A stretch of 64,000 nucleotides of DNA from Kibdelosporangium sp. MJ126-NF4 (GCF_000826545.1 NZ_CDME01000002.1:1807187-1871186); one strand, 5' to 3'. Positions 25,639-34,452 are shown, counted from the stretch's first letter. Notes: generated by a model from the letters alone, not told the origin. Translations and numbers: made by a program.

Positions 25639-26217
25639 TCAAGTCGCGTTCCGGTCGAACCACGTCACAGTCGCGCCGTTGTCGAACGACAGGCGCTCGA
25701 CGGGCGTGAACCGCGTCGGTTGGAAATCACCGTTCACCACGGGCACGCCCGCACCGGCGAGCACCGGGTAGCTCTTGATCACCAACTGGTCGATCTCCGG
25801 CAGCAACGCCCCTGCCAGCTTGCCGCCACCGGCGAGCCAGATGTCCTTGCCCGCACGCTGTTTGAGCTCGCGGACCAGCGACAACGGATCGCGCACGAGC
25901 GTCACCGCCGGGTCGTCGATCTCCGCAAGCGACGTCGACACCACGTACTGCTCCAGGTGCGCGTACGGACTGGTGACGCCCATGTCCAGGGCTGGTTGGT
26001 AGGTCCCGAGGCCCATGACCACGGTGTCGAAGGTCGTGTTCGGCAGGTCCGCGGACAGTCCGACCTGGGTGCGGAACGCCGTCGGGATCGTGTCGCGGAA
26101 CCGGTCGGCCATCCACGCCGTGTAGGCCTCGGACTCCGGGAAGAAGTCGAACTCCCCGCCGGGCCCGGCGATGTAGCCGTCCAGCGAGACACCGACGTAG
26201 TAGACGAGCTTTCGCAC
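25639..26217 (-). CDS. Dihydrofolate-reductase-fold (RibD C-terminal) protein, copy 2
   Basis: 192 residues with the RibD/DHFR-fold markers VYYVGVSLDGYIAGPGG, VMGLGTYQPALD and IWLAGGGKLAGALLPEIDQLVI. Such proteins are NADPH-dependent reductases of unknown substrate rather than housekeeping DHFR. GTG start with GAGGAG upstream. It follows its paralogue by 11 bp; the two proteins are very similar along their length, and long nucleotide blocks are almost identical, so this is a fairly recent tandem duplication. Confidence 0.85.
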   Translation of the reverse strand: MRKLVYYVGVSLDGYIAGPGGEFDFFPESEAYTAWMADRFRDTIPTAFRTQVGLSADLPNTTFDTVVMGLGTYQPALDMGVTSPYAHLEQYVVSTSLAEIDDPAVTLVRDPLSLVRELKQRAGKDIWLAGGGKLAGALLPEIDQLVIKSYPVLAGAGVPVVNGDFQPTRFTPVERLSFDNGATVTWFDRNAT

Positions 26218-26228
26218 AGGGAGACTCC

Positions 26229-26798
26229 TCACTTCCGGTCGAACCAGGTCACGGTCACACCGCTGTCGAACGACACGTTCTTCGTCGGCGTGAACTGCGT
26301 CGGCTGGAACTCGCCGCTCATCGCGGGCACGCCCTTCGCCGCGATCACCGGGTAGCTCTTGATCACGAGCTGGTCGATCTCCGGCAGCAACGACGCTGCC
26401 AGCTTGCCGCCACCGGCCAGCCAGACATCCAGCCCGTCCTCCTGCTTGAGCTCCCGGACCAGCGGCAACGGGTCGCGCACGAGCGTCACCGCCGGATCGT
26501 CGATCTCCGCAAGCGACGTCGACACCACGTACTGCTTCACATGCGCGTACGGGCTGGTGATGGCTATGTCCAGCGCGGGCTGGTACGTGCCGAGGCCCAT
26601 CACCAGGGTGTCGTAGGCCTGGTTGGGCGCGTCGTCGAAGCCGAGGTGCCTGCGCACGTGGGTGGGCAGTGTCTCCGGGAAGTTCTCGGCCATCCAGGCC
26701 ACGTACTCCTCGGAGACCGGATAGAAGTCGATCTCCCCACCAGGTCCGGCGATGTAGCCGTCCAGCGAGACACCGATGTAGTAGACGAGCTTTCGCAA
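26229..26798 (-). CDS. Dihydrofolate-reductase-fold (RibD C-terminal) protein, copy 1
   Basis: 189 residues, TTG start preceded by AGGGGGAG. It shares with copy 2 the blocks LVYYIGVSLDGYIAGPGGE, YVVSTSLAEIDDPAVTLVRDPL and the LPEIDQLVIKSYPV segment. The cofactor-binding GGG of WLAGGGKLAASL is kept. It is the promoter-proximal gene of the pair and is divergent from a TetR regulator, which probably represses both copies. Confidence 0.85.
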   Translation of the reverse strand: MRKLVYYIGVSLDGYIAGPGGEIDFYPVSEEYVAWMAENFPETLPTHVRRHLGFDDAPNQAYDTLVMGLGTYQPALDIAITSPYAHVKQYVVSTSLAEIDDPAVTLVRDPLPLVRELKQEDGLDVWLAGGGKLAASLLPEIDQLVIKSYPVIAAKGVPAMSGEFQPTQFTPTKNVSFDSGVTVTWFDRK

Positions 26799-26878
26799 AG
26801 CTCCCCCTCTGCAGTACTCTGTTTGAAGTGGTTTGACCATAGTACTTCATCTGAAGTGGTGTCAACGGAGGTTCGAGG
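26799..26878. promoter_or_regulatory. Divergent promoter with TetR-type palindrome
   Basis: ACTTCA (26844-26849) and TGAAGT (26852-26857) form a perfect palindrome with a two-base centre. A further TTTGAAGTGG copy of the half-site lies at about 26822-26831. The region is clearly AT-richer than the flanking genes. The likely binder is the adjacent TetR protein, which would control itself and the DHFR-like pair. Confidence 0.6.
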
Positions 26879-27460
26879 ATGCGGCAGAACCCGGAGCGAC
26901 GGGCCGCCCTGCTTGACGCGGCGATCGAGGTCCTGGCCAGGGAAGGCTCACGCGGACTGACTCTGCGCGCGGTCGACAAGGAGGCGGGCGTTCCGATCGG
27001 GACGGCGTCGAACTACTTCAGCAGCCGCGACACCCTGCTCACCCAGGCGGGCGAGCGCGTCTACGAGCGGCTGCTGCCGGACGAGGCCACAGCCGCCCAG
27101 CAGGTGTCGGCGGCGATCGGCACCGAGGGGTTCGTCCAGCTGATGCGGGACGCGATCGGCCGCATCTCCGCCTTCCCCACCGGCTGGCTGGCGCTGCTGG
27201 AACTGCGTCTCGAAGCCACCCGGCGGCCGCAACTGCGCGACCTGCTCACCACGAGGGTGCGCACAGACATGGACGAGAACGTCACACGACACCTCTCGTC
27301 CGGACTTCCCGGCGACGCCGTTTCGGTCCAACTGCTGCAGCTGACCCTGAGTTGGCTGATTCTGGAACAGCTCACCCTGCCGAACGTCCTCACCGACGAG
27401 GAACGGGACAAACTGGTCACCGAAGCCGTTGTCCGGCTTTCGGTGAACCCGGTGTCGTAA
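26879..27460 (+). CDS. TetR-family transcriptional regulator
   Basis: 193 residues with the TetR helix-turn-helix at the N-terminus (ALLDAAIEVLAREGSRGLTLRAVDKEAGVPIGTASNYF) and a helical ligand-binding C-terminal domain. The ATG follows CGGAGG. Its position opposite the DHFR-like pair, with a palindrome in the 80-bp spacer, makes it their probable repressor. The ligand is unknown. Confidence 0.88.
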   Translation: MRQNPERRAALLDAAIEVLAREGSRGLTLRAVDKEAGVPIGTASNYFSSRDTLLTQAGERVYERLLPDEATAAQQVSAAIGTEGFVQLMRDAIGRISAFPTGWLALLELRLEATRRPQLRDLLTTRVRTDMDENVTRHLSSGLPGDAVSVQLLQLTLSWLILEQLTLPNVLTDEERDKLVTEAVVRLSVNPVS

Positions 27461-27560
27461 CCGAAGAACGTGAATGATCCTCGCGCATATCGTTGTGCCG
27501 GGGATCACAGTCCGGCTAGTGTGCTTTCTCGCTTGCCGGACAAAGGGATCACGTGCGCAG

Positions 27561-28238
27561 ATGCGACTGAAGGTGGCCGTCACGGCCGGAACTCTCCTCG
27601 TCCTCGCACTGCTGGCCGCCCTCATCCTGCTGCCTGACGAGCAGAAACGACCGGCGGCGTCGTTGACTGTGCCGAGCGTGAACGACCTGCCCGACAGCCC
27701 GGCATCCCGGACCAACACCAACACGCCGACGTTCATCGTGCCCGGTGCCTCAGTGCCCGCGACAACAACACCGACGACAGCACCAACGGCAGCACCGCCG
27801 ACCACGGCGCCACCGGCCAACCCGGTCGCGCCGCCCGCCGCGACGGCGACCGGGAAGGTGTCGTTCTACGGCGCGCGCACCAACGACCCACCGGGCAGCC
27901 GGACCATCGCGTACACCGATGTCCTGCACAAGCAGGCAGGCGGGACCGGGACGTTCACCGACCCGATCACCTTCGCAGCGGGCACCGACCGCTTCAAGCC
28001 GGGAACGAAGATCTACGTGCCGGACCTGAAGCGGTACTTCATCCTCGAAGACCTGTGCCCGGACTGCTCAGGCACCGCGATCGTCCTGTGGACGGGCGCG
28101 GCAACGGATTCCGGCAGCGTCACCTGCCAGAAGGCGTTGGCGGGCACCGACCTCCGGCAGTACGAGATCGGGCCACCCGCCGACCGGCCGCTGGTTCCCG
28201 GCGACCTTTACCAGAACGGCCAATGCTTCCAGCCGTAG
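27561..28238 (+). CDS. Membrane-anchored protein with Pro/Thr linker and double-psi-barrel-like domain
   Basis: 225 residues. An N-terminal helix (VAVTAGTLLVLALLAALILL) acts as signal or anchor, a Pro/Thr/Ala-rich linker (about 35-95) follows, and a compact C-terminal domain (97-225) begins GKVSFYGARTNDPPGS and holds FILEDLCPDCSGTAIVLWTG. The Asp-containing core and overall order resemble RlpA/3D-type double-psi barrels, but the match is weak. Several Cys residues (LCPDC, TCQKA, GQCFQP) would form disulfides outside the cell. A role in cell-wall binding or remodelling is a guess supported only by the CHAP-domain neighbour. Confidence 0.6.
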   Translation: MRLKVAVTAGTLLVLALLAALILLPDEQKRPAASLTVPSVNDLPDSPASRTNTNTPTFIVPGASVPATTTPTTAPTAAPPTTAPPANPVAPPAATATGKVSFYGARTNDPPGSRTIAYTDVLHKQAGGTGTFTDPITFAAGTDRFKPGTKIYVPDLKRYFILEDLCPDCSGTAIVLWTGAATDSGSVTCQKALAGTDLRQYEIGPPADRPLVPGDLYQNGQCFQP

Positions 28239-28258
28239 GGCCGGTCGCGCGATGGCCG

Positions 28259-29005
28259 TCATGTTCCCTGCGCGTAGTGGATGATGCTGCTGATCCTGTC
28301 CAGTGGCACGTCCCTGGTGCCGTAACCCCTGTCCACAGCCCAGTTGTACTCCTGGACTGTCACAGTGGAGCCCTTCACCGCGGCGACGTAGGCGACGTGC
28401 CCGAGACCGGAGGCTCCACCTTCGCCCGCCTCCCAGTGGGCGATGGCGCCGGGTTTCGGGATCCGGTCGACCCGGTAGCCCAGCCGGACGGCGTTGTCGT
28501 TCCACTCGTGCGCGTTGCCCCAGTGGCCTTCGATCCCGTTGCGCCAGCCGTAGTTGTGGAAGTAGCCGTGGAGCTGCTCCATCCGCCACGCCACCCATGA
28601 CGTGCACTGCCCGGAGTACATCAGCCAGCGGTCGACCGTGTTGAGCTTGCCGCGGTACGGGTAGTCGTCCCCGGTCGGCCGGGCGCCGGTCGGGCCGCAC
28701 TCGGGTTCGGCCGGAGCGGGCGTGTCGGTGTGCACGAACGCGCCCGCCACCCAGGTACCGTTGCCGAGCTTGTTCCAGATGGTCGTCGTGCCGTACTTGC
28801 CGGTCGAGGGCTCGGATCGGGTGGTGCACACGATGGTCACGCTCTGGCCGTTGGCCGCGCTGCCGGTGATCCCGTACTGCGTGCCGGGGCCGTAGCGGAG
28901 GTTGGCCGGTCCGCCCGGAGTGTCGATCCTGGCGCCGGTCGCCGCGTGCGCGGCGGGAACACCGGCGAGACACACGCAGGCAGTGAGCACGACCATGTAC
29001 CGCAT
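28259..29005 (-). CDS. Secreted SH3-CHAP domain peptidase/amidase
   Basis: 248 residues: signal peptide (cleavage near AHAATG), a bacterial SH3-like domain (about 23-95; LRYGPGTQYGITGSAANGQSVTIVC), and a CHAP domain (125-248) with Cys134 (YSGQCTSWVAW) and His203 (GLGHVAYV). CHAP enzymes cut peptidoglycan peptide or amide bonds. The ATG at 29005 fits the signal peptide. It is convergent with the anchored wall-type protein 21 bp away. Confidence 0.88.
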   Translation of the reverse strand: MRYMVVLTACVCLAGVPAAHAATGARIDTPGGPANLRYGPGTQYGITGSAANGQSVTIVCTTRSEPSTGKYGTTTIWNKLGNGTWVAGAFVHTDTPAPAEPECGPTGARPTGDDYPYRGKLNTVDRWLMYSGQCTSWVAWRMEQLHGYFHNYGWRNGIEGHWGNAHEWNDNAVRLGYRVDRIPKPGAIAHWEAGEGGASGLGHVAYVAAVKGSTVTVQEYNWAVDRGYGTRDVPLDRISSIIHYAQGT

Positions 29006-29143
29006 AGCACATCCCCGAGCCTCGACTGTGACGGACGTACCCCGCAGATCTTGCGGGACGTTCCACCAGTCGGCACGTCGAAGTCCGAAAATACATGCTG
29101 GACCAGCGAAGGAGCGTTGCCGCAATGTCCAGTCAGGACTGTC

Positions 29144-29860
29144 CTATCGCAACGATGACCAGAACCCGGTGAGGATCTCGGCGGCCTGCTCCGGCACCTG
29201 GTACGGCCAGAAGTGGCTGGCGTCCTCGATCAGTTGGAACCGCGCGCCCATCGCGGCGGCCACTTCGCGTGCGGTGATCTCGTGGGAGAACGGATCCGCG
29301 GTCGGGTGCAGCACAAGTCCAGGCGCGTCCGTCGGTGCGAGCGGGCCCCAGTCGGCGTGCGTGTTCGGCGTGGCCGACCGGTACAGCGACAGGATCGAGG
29401 CACCCATGGTCTCGTCGACGCCCTGGGCCATCTCCCGCGCGTCCTCGTCCGTCAGGTGCCATTGGGTGTACCGGGCCTCAAGGCCGTCGCCCGCGAGCAT
29501 CTGCTCGATCGCGGCCTCGCCGTCACCGGGCGTCTGCCAGGTCTGCGCGAGGGAGTGCCAGACGTAGTCAGGGTGCAGGATGTTGCCGACGTCGGCGACC
29601 CATGAGCGCAGTGGCCGGGTCATCGCCAGCCGGTACGCCAGTCCGGCGCCCCAGTCGTGGCCGACCAGGTCGACGGTGTCGTACTGGTCGAGCTGGTCGG
29701 CGACCCAGTCGACGTACTCGTCCTTGGTGCAGGTGAACCCGTCTGGCACCGGGCTGCCGAAGCCCGGCAGCGCCAGCGCCACCGACTCGGCGCCGATCCG
29801 CGCCCGGACCTTGCGCCAGATCGCAGCTGTCTCTGGTACTCCGTGCAGGAAAACGATCAC
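29144..29860 (-). CDS. Alpha/beta hydrolase, epoxide hydrolase/dehalogenase-like
   Basis: 238 residues with the oxyanion motif HGVPET, nucleophile elbow VGHDWGAG (Asp, as in haloalkane dehalogenases and epoxide hydrolases) and the C-terminal catalytic His in EDASHFWPYQ. A second acid would be in HPTADPF. The GTG start at 29860 is weakly supported. It follows a CNNM-type transporter gene by four bases and may share its transcript, though the functions look unrelated. Confidence 0.8.
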   Translation of the reverse strand: MIVFLHGVPETAAIWRKVRARIGAESVALALPGFGSPVPDGFTCTKDEYVDWVADQLDQYDTVDLVGHDWGAGLAYRLAMTRPLRSWVADVGNILHPDYVWHSLAQTWQTPGDGEAAIEQMLAGDGLEARYTQWHLTDEDAREMAQGVDETMGASILSLYRSATPNTHADWGPLAPTDAPGLVLHPTADPFSHEITAREVAAAMGARFQLIEDASHFWPYQVPEQAAEILTGFWSSLR

Positions 29861-29864
29861 ACTG

Positions 29865-30866
29865 TCAGGCTACCGGGAGCAACTGGTTGAGCACGTCGTC
29901 CAGCGTCACCAGGCCCTTGACAACACCGTCGGACTCCACTAGCGCCAGGTGGTTGCGGGTCTCCCGCATGGTGCTCAGTGCCGCGTAGATAGGTGTCCGC
30001 GCGTCCAGCGTCAGCACCGGCCGCATCAGCGCGTGTGCCGTGGTCGACTCGGGTTGCAGCAGCGCGTCACGCACGTGCACCACACCGATCGGCCGCCCCT
30101 CGGACTGGACAACGAGCCGCAGGTGCCCGCTCGCGCGGGCGGTGGCCCTGATCTGCGCACAGGTCGTGTCCGGTGCGACAGATGTCAGGTCTGGACGCAC
30201 GATCTCCCGCAACGGCCGGGAGTTCAGCTCCAGCGCGGTGGCCAGTTGCTCGTGCCGCGACCCGTCCAGCGCACCGGCCCTGACCGAGTGGTCGAGCAGT
30301 TGGCGCAGGTCGTCCGGGCCGCGTCCGGCGCTGACCTCGTCGACCGGTTCGACGCCGAACCGCCGCAGGAACCAGTTCGCCGCGGTGTTGAGCGCCAGCA
30401 GCAGCGGACGTGTGAGCCACATGAAGACTCGCATCGGCAACGCCAGCATGGTCGCCGACAGCTCCGGATGCGCGATCGCCCACGACTTTGGCGCCATCTC
30501 GCCAACCACCAGGTGCACGAACGTCACCACGACAAGAGACAGCACGAACGCGAGGACGTCCGCGGTCACCTCGGGCAGGCCCCAGCCACTCATCAGCGGC
30601 GCCAACATGTTGTGCACCGCCGGTTTCGACACCGCGCCGAGCACGAGCGTGCACAGCGTGATGCCCAACTGCGACCCGGCCAGCACCAGCGACAGCTCCC
30701 GCGAGCTGCGCAGCGCCGCGCGGGCCGACGGGCTGGCGGAGGCCGACTCCTCCAGCCGGTACTGCCTCGCGGCCACCAGCGCGAACTCCACGGCAACGAA
30801 GAACGCGCTCAACGCCACCGCAGCGACCGAGATCAGCAGCGCGAGCCCGGTACTCAGACCGCTCAT
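29865..30866 (-). CDS. CNNM/CorC-type transporter (DUF21 plus CBS pair)
   Basis: 333 residues: DUF21 membrane domain (about 1-190; GSQLGITLCTLVLGAVSKP, HLVVGEMAPKSWAIAHPE) and two CBS motifs (IVRPDLTSVAPDTT, LVTLDDVLNQLL). The CorC_HlyC C-terminal domain present in the upstream paralogue is absent. DUF21-CBS proteins move or regulate Mg2+ or Co2+. Its start overlaps the preceding stop as ATGA, so the two are co-translated and may form a heterodimer. Confidence 0.88.
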   Translation of the reverse strand: MSGLSTGLALLISVAAVALSAFFVAVEFALVAARQYRLEESASASPSARAALRSSRELSLVLAGSQLGITLCTLVLGAVSKPAVHNMLAPLMSGWGLPEVTADVLAFVLSLVVVTFVHLVVGEMAPKSWAIAHPELSATMLALPMRVFMWLTRPLLLALNTAANWFLRRFGVEPVDEVSAGRGPDDLRQLLDHSVRAGALDGSRHEQLATALELNSRPLREIVRPDLTSVAPDTTCAQIRATARASGHLRLVVQSEGRPIGVVHVRDALLQPESTTAHALMRPVLTLDARTPIYAALSTMRETRNHLALVESDGVVKGLVTLDDVLNQLLPVA

Positions 30867-32161
30867 GACGTCACCCTCAGCAGGACCGTCTCCGGCACGT
30901 GCCGGGCCACGGTCCGGACCGTCACGGTCATCCGCTGGTCGTCGGCGAGGTCCAGAATGGCCACGTCACCGGGGTGTGGCAGGCGCTGCAGCACGGTGAT
31001 CACCAGGCCCGCGATCGTCTCGTACTCGCCTTCCGGCAGGTCGTGCCCGATCAGCCGCTCCACCTCGTCGATGTGCGCCGTGCCCGACAGCAGCCAGCCG
31101 TCCTCGGACGCCTCGGCCACACCGTCGTCGGCCGGGTCGTGTTCGTCGGTGATCTCGCCGACGAGTTCCTCGGCGATGTCCTCCATCGTGATCACACCGG
31201 CCAGCCCGCCGTACTCGTCGACGACACACGCGAACTGCTCGCTCGCCTCGCGCAGGCGCGCCAGGACGGCCGTCAGCGGCAGCGACGCGGGCACCATCAC
31301 GCTCGGCCGGGTCGCCTCGCGCACCGCCAGGTCGTGGCAGCCGTCCAGGGCGAGCACGTCACGCAGGCAGATCATCCCGATCACATCGTCCACATCGGAG
31401 CCGAGCACGGGCAGCCGGGAGAACCCGGACGCCATCAGCTCGACCGCGCGGCCAACTGGTTCGTCCGCGCTGATCGTGGTGACGAGCGGCCGGGGGATCA
31501 TCGCGTGCTCGGCCGTGCGCTCGTGCAGATCAAGGGTCCGTTCCAGCAAAGTGGACAGTTCGGCGGGCAGGTCCCCGCTGTCGCGGGAGGCCGCGACGAT
31601 GTGTTCGAGGTCGCGCGGGGTCGCCGCGTGTTCCACGTCGTGCACCGGTTTGATCCGCAGCAGCCTGAGCAACAGGTTCGACGCGTGGTCGAACAGCCGG
31701 ATCAGCCAGCCGAACCCCTTGAGGTACAGGTCGGTGGACAGCGCGAGCCTGCGGGCGACGGGCTCCGGCCTGGCGATGGCGAGGTTCTTCGGGACGAGTT
31801 CGCCGAACACCATCTGCACGCCGGTGGAGAACAACAGCGCCAGCACGGTGCCGATCGCGATTCCCACGCCCTGCGGGATTCCCACGCCGCCGAGCAGGTC
31901 GCCGAGACCCGCACCGATCATCGGCTCGGCGACGTAGCCGACGAGCAGGCCGGTGACGGTGATGCCCAACTGGGCGCCGGAGAGCATGAACGACGTGCGG
32001 CGGGTGATGCCCAGCGCGCGGGTGGCGCCCGCGTCGCCGACGGCCGCGCGTGCCTTGAGCCGGGAACGGTCGACGGCCATGTAGCCGAATTCCTGGGCCA
32101 CGAAATAGCCGGTCAGCGCGGTCAACGCGACCACGACGACGATGCCGAGCAGGATGGTCAT
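30863..32161 (-). CDS. CNNM/CorC-type transporter (DUF21, CBS pair, CorC_HlyC)
   Basis: 432 residues: DUF21 membrane domain (1-about 200; SGAQLGITVTGLLVGYVAEP, FGELVPKNLAIARPE), CBS pair (about 215-340; HAMIPRPLVTTISADEP) and a CorC_HlyC domain (about 350-432; GYGGLAGVITMEDIAEELVGEI before it). It probably exports or gates divalent cations such as Mg2+ or Co2+. The ATG at 32161 directly follows a hairpin whose loop holds the ribosome site GTGGAG, which suggests regulated initiation. Confidence 0.9.
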   Translation of the reverse strand: MTILLGIVVVVALTALTGYFVAQEFGYMAVDRSRLKARAAVGDAGATRALGITRRTSFMLSGAQLGITVTGLLVGYVAEPMIGAGLGDLLGGVGIPQGVGIAIGTVLALLFSTGVQMVFGELVPKNLAIARPEPVARRLALSTDLYLKGFGWLIRLFDHASNLLLRLLRIKPVHDVEHAATPRDLEHIVAASRDSGDLPAELSTLLERTLDLHERTAEHAMIPRPLVTTISADEPVGRAVELMASGFSRLPVLGSDVDDVIGMICLRDVLALDGCHDLAVREATRPSVMVPASLPLTAVLARLREASEQFACVVDEYGGLAGVITMEDIAEELVGEITDEHDPADDGVAEASEDGWLLSGTAHIDEVERLIGHDLPEGEYETIAGLVITVLQRLPHPGDVAILDLADDQRMTVTVRTVARHVPETVLLRVTS

Positions 32162-32260
32162 CGCGCACACTCCACAGCGGGGCGTGCGCGGCTGGTACTT
32201 CGGGAGGGGTCCATGGTCCTCTCTCGTCGGGGAGGGCCTCTCAGACCTGTGAACGTACCT
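32162..32260 (-). promoter_or_regulatory. Candidate structured 5' leader (riboswitch-like) of the CorC pair
   Basis: On the minus-strand transcript GGUAC (32255-32259) pairs with GUACC (32194-32198), enclosing about 55 bases that contain a further GGUC/GACC pairing. Immediately 3', CGCGCAC (32184-32190) pairs with GUGCGCG (32162-32168), placing GUGGAG in the loop and the AUG just after the stem. This is the layout of a translational switch, and the genes it precedes are Mg/Co transporters. I do not recognise the M-box or another known class. Confidence 0.35.
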
Positions 32261-32309
32261 TATGGGCGGTTGGTTCCGGAGTGCCGGGAACATGACCCAC
32301 GGACGGGTG

Positions 32310-33905
32310 TCACGTTGTCCGGAAGTTCGCCATCATCGCCATGTCCTCGTGTTCGAGGTTGTGGCAGTGGATCATGTAGCGCCCCTTGAAGTGCGTGAAC
32401 CGCACCAACACCTCGACCACGCCGAACGGCCGGACGTCGACTGTGTCCTTCCAGCCCGCGTCCCTCGGCTCCGGTGCGCCGCCGTTGCGGGACAGCACTT
32501 GGAAGTGCCCGAGGTGGACGTGCACCGGGTGGTGGAAGTCGCTGGTGAACCGCCACAGTTCGACTGTGTCCACTTGCGGCTCCGCCTCGACCGCGGACGG
32601 GCTGAAGCCGCGGCCGTTGATCGTCCAGTCGTGGTCCTGGTTCGTGGCTCCCCTGCGGAAGTCGAACAGCCGGGTGGCCACCGCCTGCGACCGGTCGAGC
32701 CGCTCGAACGTCGACAGCTTCGCCGGAATCGACGCGGTGTCGGTCTCCTCTCTGGCCACGCGGAAGCGCATCACCTGCGCGGTGGCGTCCGTGCCTGCCA
32801 GGTTCACCAGTGTCACCTCGGTGCCGATGTCGTACCGGGCGAAGTCGACGATCACGTCGTGCCGCTCGGCCGGTGAGATCGGCAGGTTCGGCATGTCCTG
32901 CGGCTTCTCCAACAGGCCGAGGTCACTGCCGATCTGCACGAACGACGGCCCTTGGCTCGGCGCCGGGCGCAACGCCAGATCGAGCCTGCGGGCGTTGCAG
33001 GCGTTGAGCAACCGCAGCCGGTACTTCGTGTTCGACACCTCGTGCACCGGCCACGGCGTTCCGTTGACCAGCATCACGTCCCCGAGCACGCCGTCCATGT
33101 ACTCGTCTTCCACGCCCGGCAACGAGGCGAGGCGGCGATCCAGCGCCGGGTAGCTGAACGAACCGTCCTCATTGAACGAACGGTCGCAGATCAGCAGCGG
33201 GATTTCCTTGTCCCCCTTGGGCAACGGCAGCGCGTCCTCCTCCGGGTCACGCACGAGGAACATCCCGGCGAGGCCGTACCAGACCTGCGGTCCGGAGAAG
33301 TCCATCCGGTGGTCGTGGTACCACAGCTGGGCCGCGCGCTGCGGCAGGTCGTACTCGTGGGTCTTGCTGATCTGATGGTAGGTGTAGTCCTCCGGCCTGG
33401 CCATGCTGTGCCGCCCGTAGCCGCTGTGTATCTCGTGCACCGGATATCCCTTGGGCACCACCAGGTCCGTGGGATATCCGTCCGAGTCGGGGTGGGTCAC
33501 GCCGCCGTGCAGGTGTGTCGATGTCGGCACCGGCAGCTCGTTGCTGATCCGTACGATCGCGCGCCGGTCACGGCGGGTCTCGAAGGTGGGGCCGGGAAAT
33601 CGGCCGTCGTAGCCCATCACCGACGTCCGGTGGCCGGGCAGGATCTCCACGTCCGCGACGCACTGCACCAGTTCGTAGTAGTCGGCACCGCGGTCCGAGC
33701 GGACCGGCCTGATCACCGGCGGGACCGTCAACGGTCGTTCGAACTGCCGTGGCAGCGGGAGCGCGCTCGGCACGACCCGGCCAGGTCCGGACAGCGCTCC
33801 GCCCGCGCGTCCGCCGCACCCGGCGACGCCGGTCGTGACCGCGACCAGCCCGGCTCCGCCGATCAGGCCGAGGAAACGTCGGCGTCCCCACTGTGGCGCG
33901 GTCAT
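32310..33905 (-). CDS. Multicopper oxidase (CotA/phenoxazinone synthase-like), Tat lipoprotein
   Basis: 531 residues. The N-terminus has a twin-arginine motif (GRRRFLGLIGG) and a lipobox ending in Cys30 (GVAGC), so it is probably exported folded and lipid-anchored. All copper clusters are visible: HLHGG, YHDHRMD, HPVHVHLGHFQ and HCHNLEHEDMAMM (type 1 Cys and axial Met). The three-cupredoxin layout and HLHGGVTHPDSDGYPTD resemble CotA and phenoxazinone synthase. Likely roles are oxidation of phenols, Cu(I) or Mn(II). Its start overlaps the preceding stop as ATGA. Confidence 0.93.
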   Translation of the reverse strand: MTAPQWGRRRFLGLIGGAGLVAVTTGVAGCGGRAGGALSGPGRVVPSALPLPRQFERPLTVPPVIRPVRSDRGADYYELVQCVADVEILPGHRTSVMGYDGRFPGPTFETRRDRRAIVRISNELPVPTSTHLHGGVTHPDSDGYPTDLVVPKGYPVHEIHSGYGRHSMARPEDYTYHQISKTHEYDLPQRAAQLWYHDHRMDFSGPQVWYGLAGMFLVRDPEEDALPLPKGDKEIPLLICDRSFNEDGSFSYPALDRRLASLPGVEDEYMDGVLGDVMLVNGTPWPVHEVSNTKYRLRLLNACNARRLDLALRPAPSQGPSFVQIGSDLGLLEKPQDMPNLPISPAERHDVIVDFARYDIGTEVTLVNLAGTDATAQVMRFRVAREETDTASIPAKLSTFERLDRSQAVATRLFDFRRGATNQDHDWTINGRGFSPSAVEAEPQVDTVELWRFTSDFHHPVHVHLGHFQVLSRNGGAPEPRDAGWKDTVDVRPFGVVEVLVRFTHFKGRYMIHCHNLEHEDMAMMANFRTT

Positions 33906-34321
33906 TTCGCTTCCCGCTTGTACATCAGGGCCCACACGACGAGACCGGCGGCGACACCGAAGATGGCGACACCGACCACGATGTGCAGGGCGATCAAACG
34001 CAGGTACCCCAACGTCTTCTGCGCCTCGATCAACAGGAAGAGCCCGACGATCCAGCACAGCGGTCCGGCGGTGGCCCTGGCCGGTCGCCACAGCATGAAC
34101 GCCGGGATCAGGGCCAGGAACAGCAGCGTGCTCAGGATGACGTTCGCGTTGGTGTCGTGCCACTTCAACAGTGCGACATCCCCCGTGACGAACAGTGCCG
34201 CCAGCAGGACCTGAACGAGCATGTCGACGAGGAACAGCACAAGGAACACACGCAACCAGCGCATGATCTGCCGGTTCCACCGCCCTGACCCCACGACTGG
34301 GCGGTGTCTCGTCTCTTGCAT
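33902..34321 (-). CDS. Small four-helix membrane protein
   Basis: 139 residues with four hydrophobic helices and conserved-looking segments (FVTGDVALLKWHDTNANVILSTLLFLALI, LGYLRLIALHIVVGVAIFG). The ATG at 34321 follows GGGGGAG. It overlaps the oxidase gene as ATGA and so is probably a membrane partner or electron donor site for it. His residues in helices 2 and 4 could bind heme or copper, but no family is confirmed; a DUF6220-type assignment is possible. Confidence 0.7.
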   Translation of the reverse strand: MQETRHRPVVGSGRWNRQIMRWLRVFLVLFLVDMLVQVLLAALFVTGDVALLKWHDTNANVILSTLLFLALIPAFMLWRPARATAGPLCWIVGLFLLIEAQKTLGYLRLIALHIVVGVAIFGVAAGLVVWALMYKREAK

Positions 34322-34452
34322 CTCGCTCCCCCGGTCCGGCTTGTCTCTCTGCGTCAAGCGTCCCGGTTCGGGTCGGTCGCAGCGTCATACAGGGGAAGAC
34401 AGTTCCGACTACTTCCCGGGAAGTAGTCGAGCCGCTTCCATACGCTAGTTTT
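34322..34452. promoter_or_regulatory. Divergent promoter with a 24-bp perfect palindrome
   Basis: CGACTACTTCCC (34406-34417) is followed without spacer by its exact complement (34418-34429). The site lies 24 bp before the histidine kinase start and about 85 bp before the membrane protein-oxidase operon. A NarL-type response regulator is encoded right after the kinase, so this is the obvious operator for it. A perfect 24-mer with no gap is rare by chance at this GC content. Confidence 0.75.
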
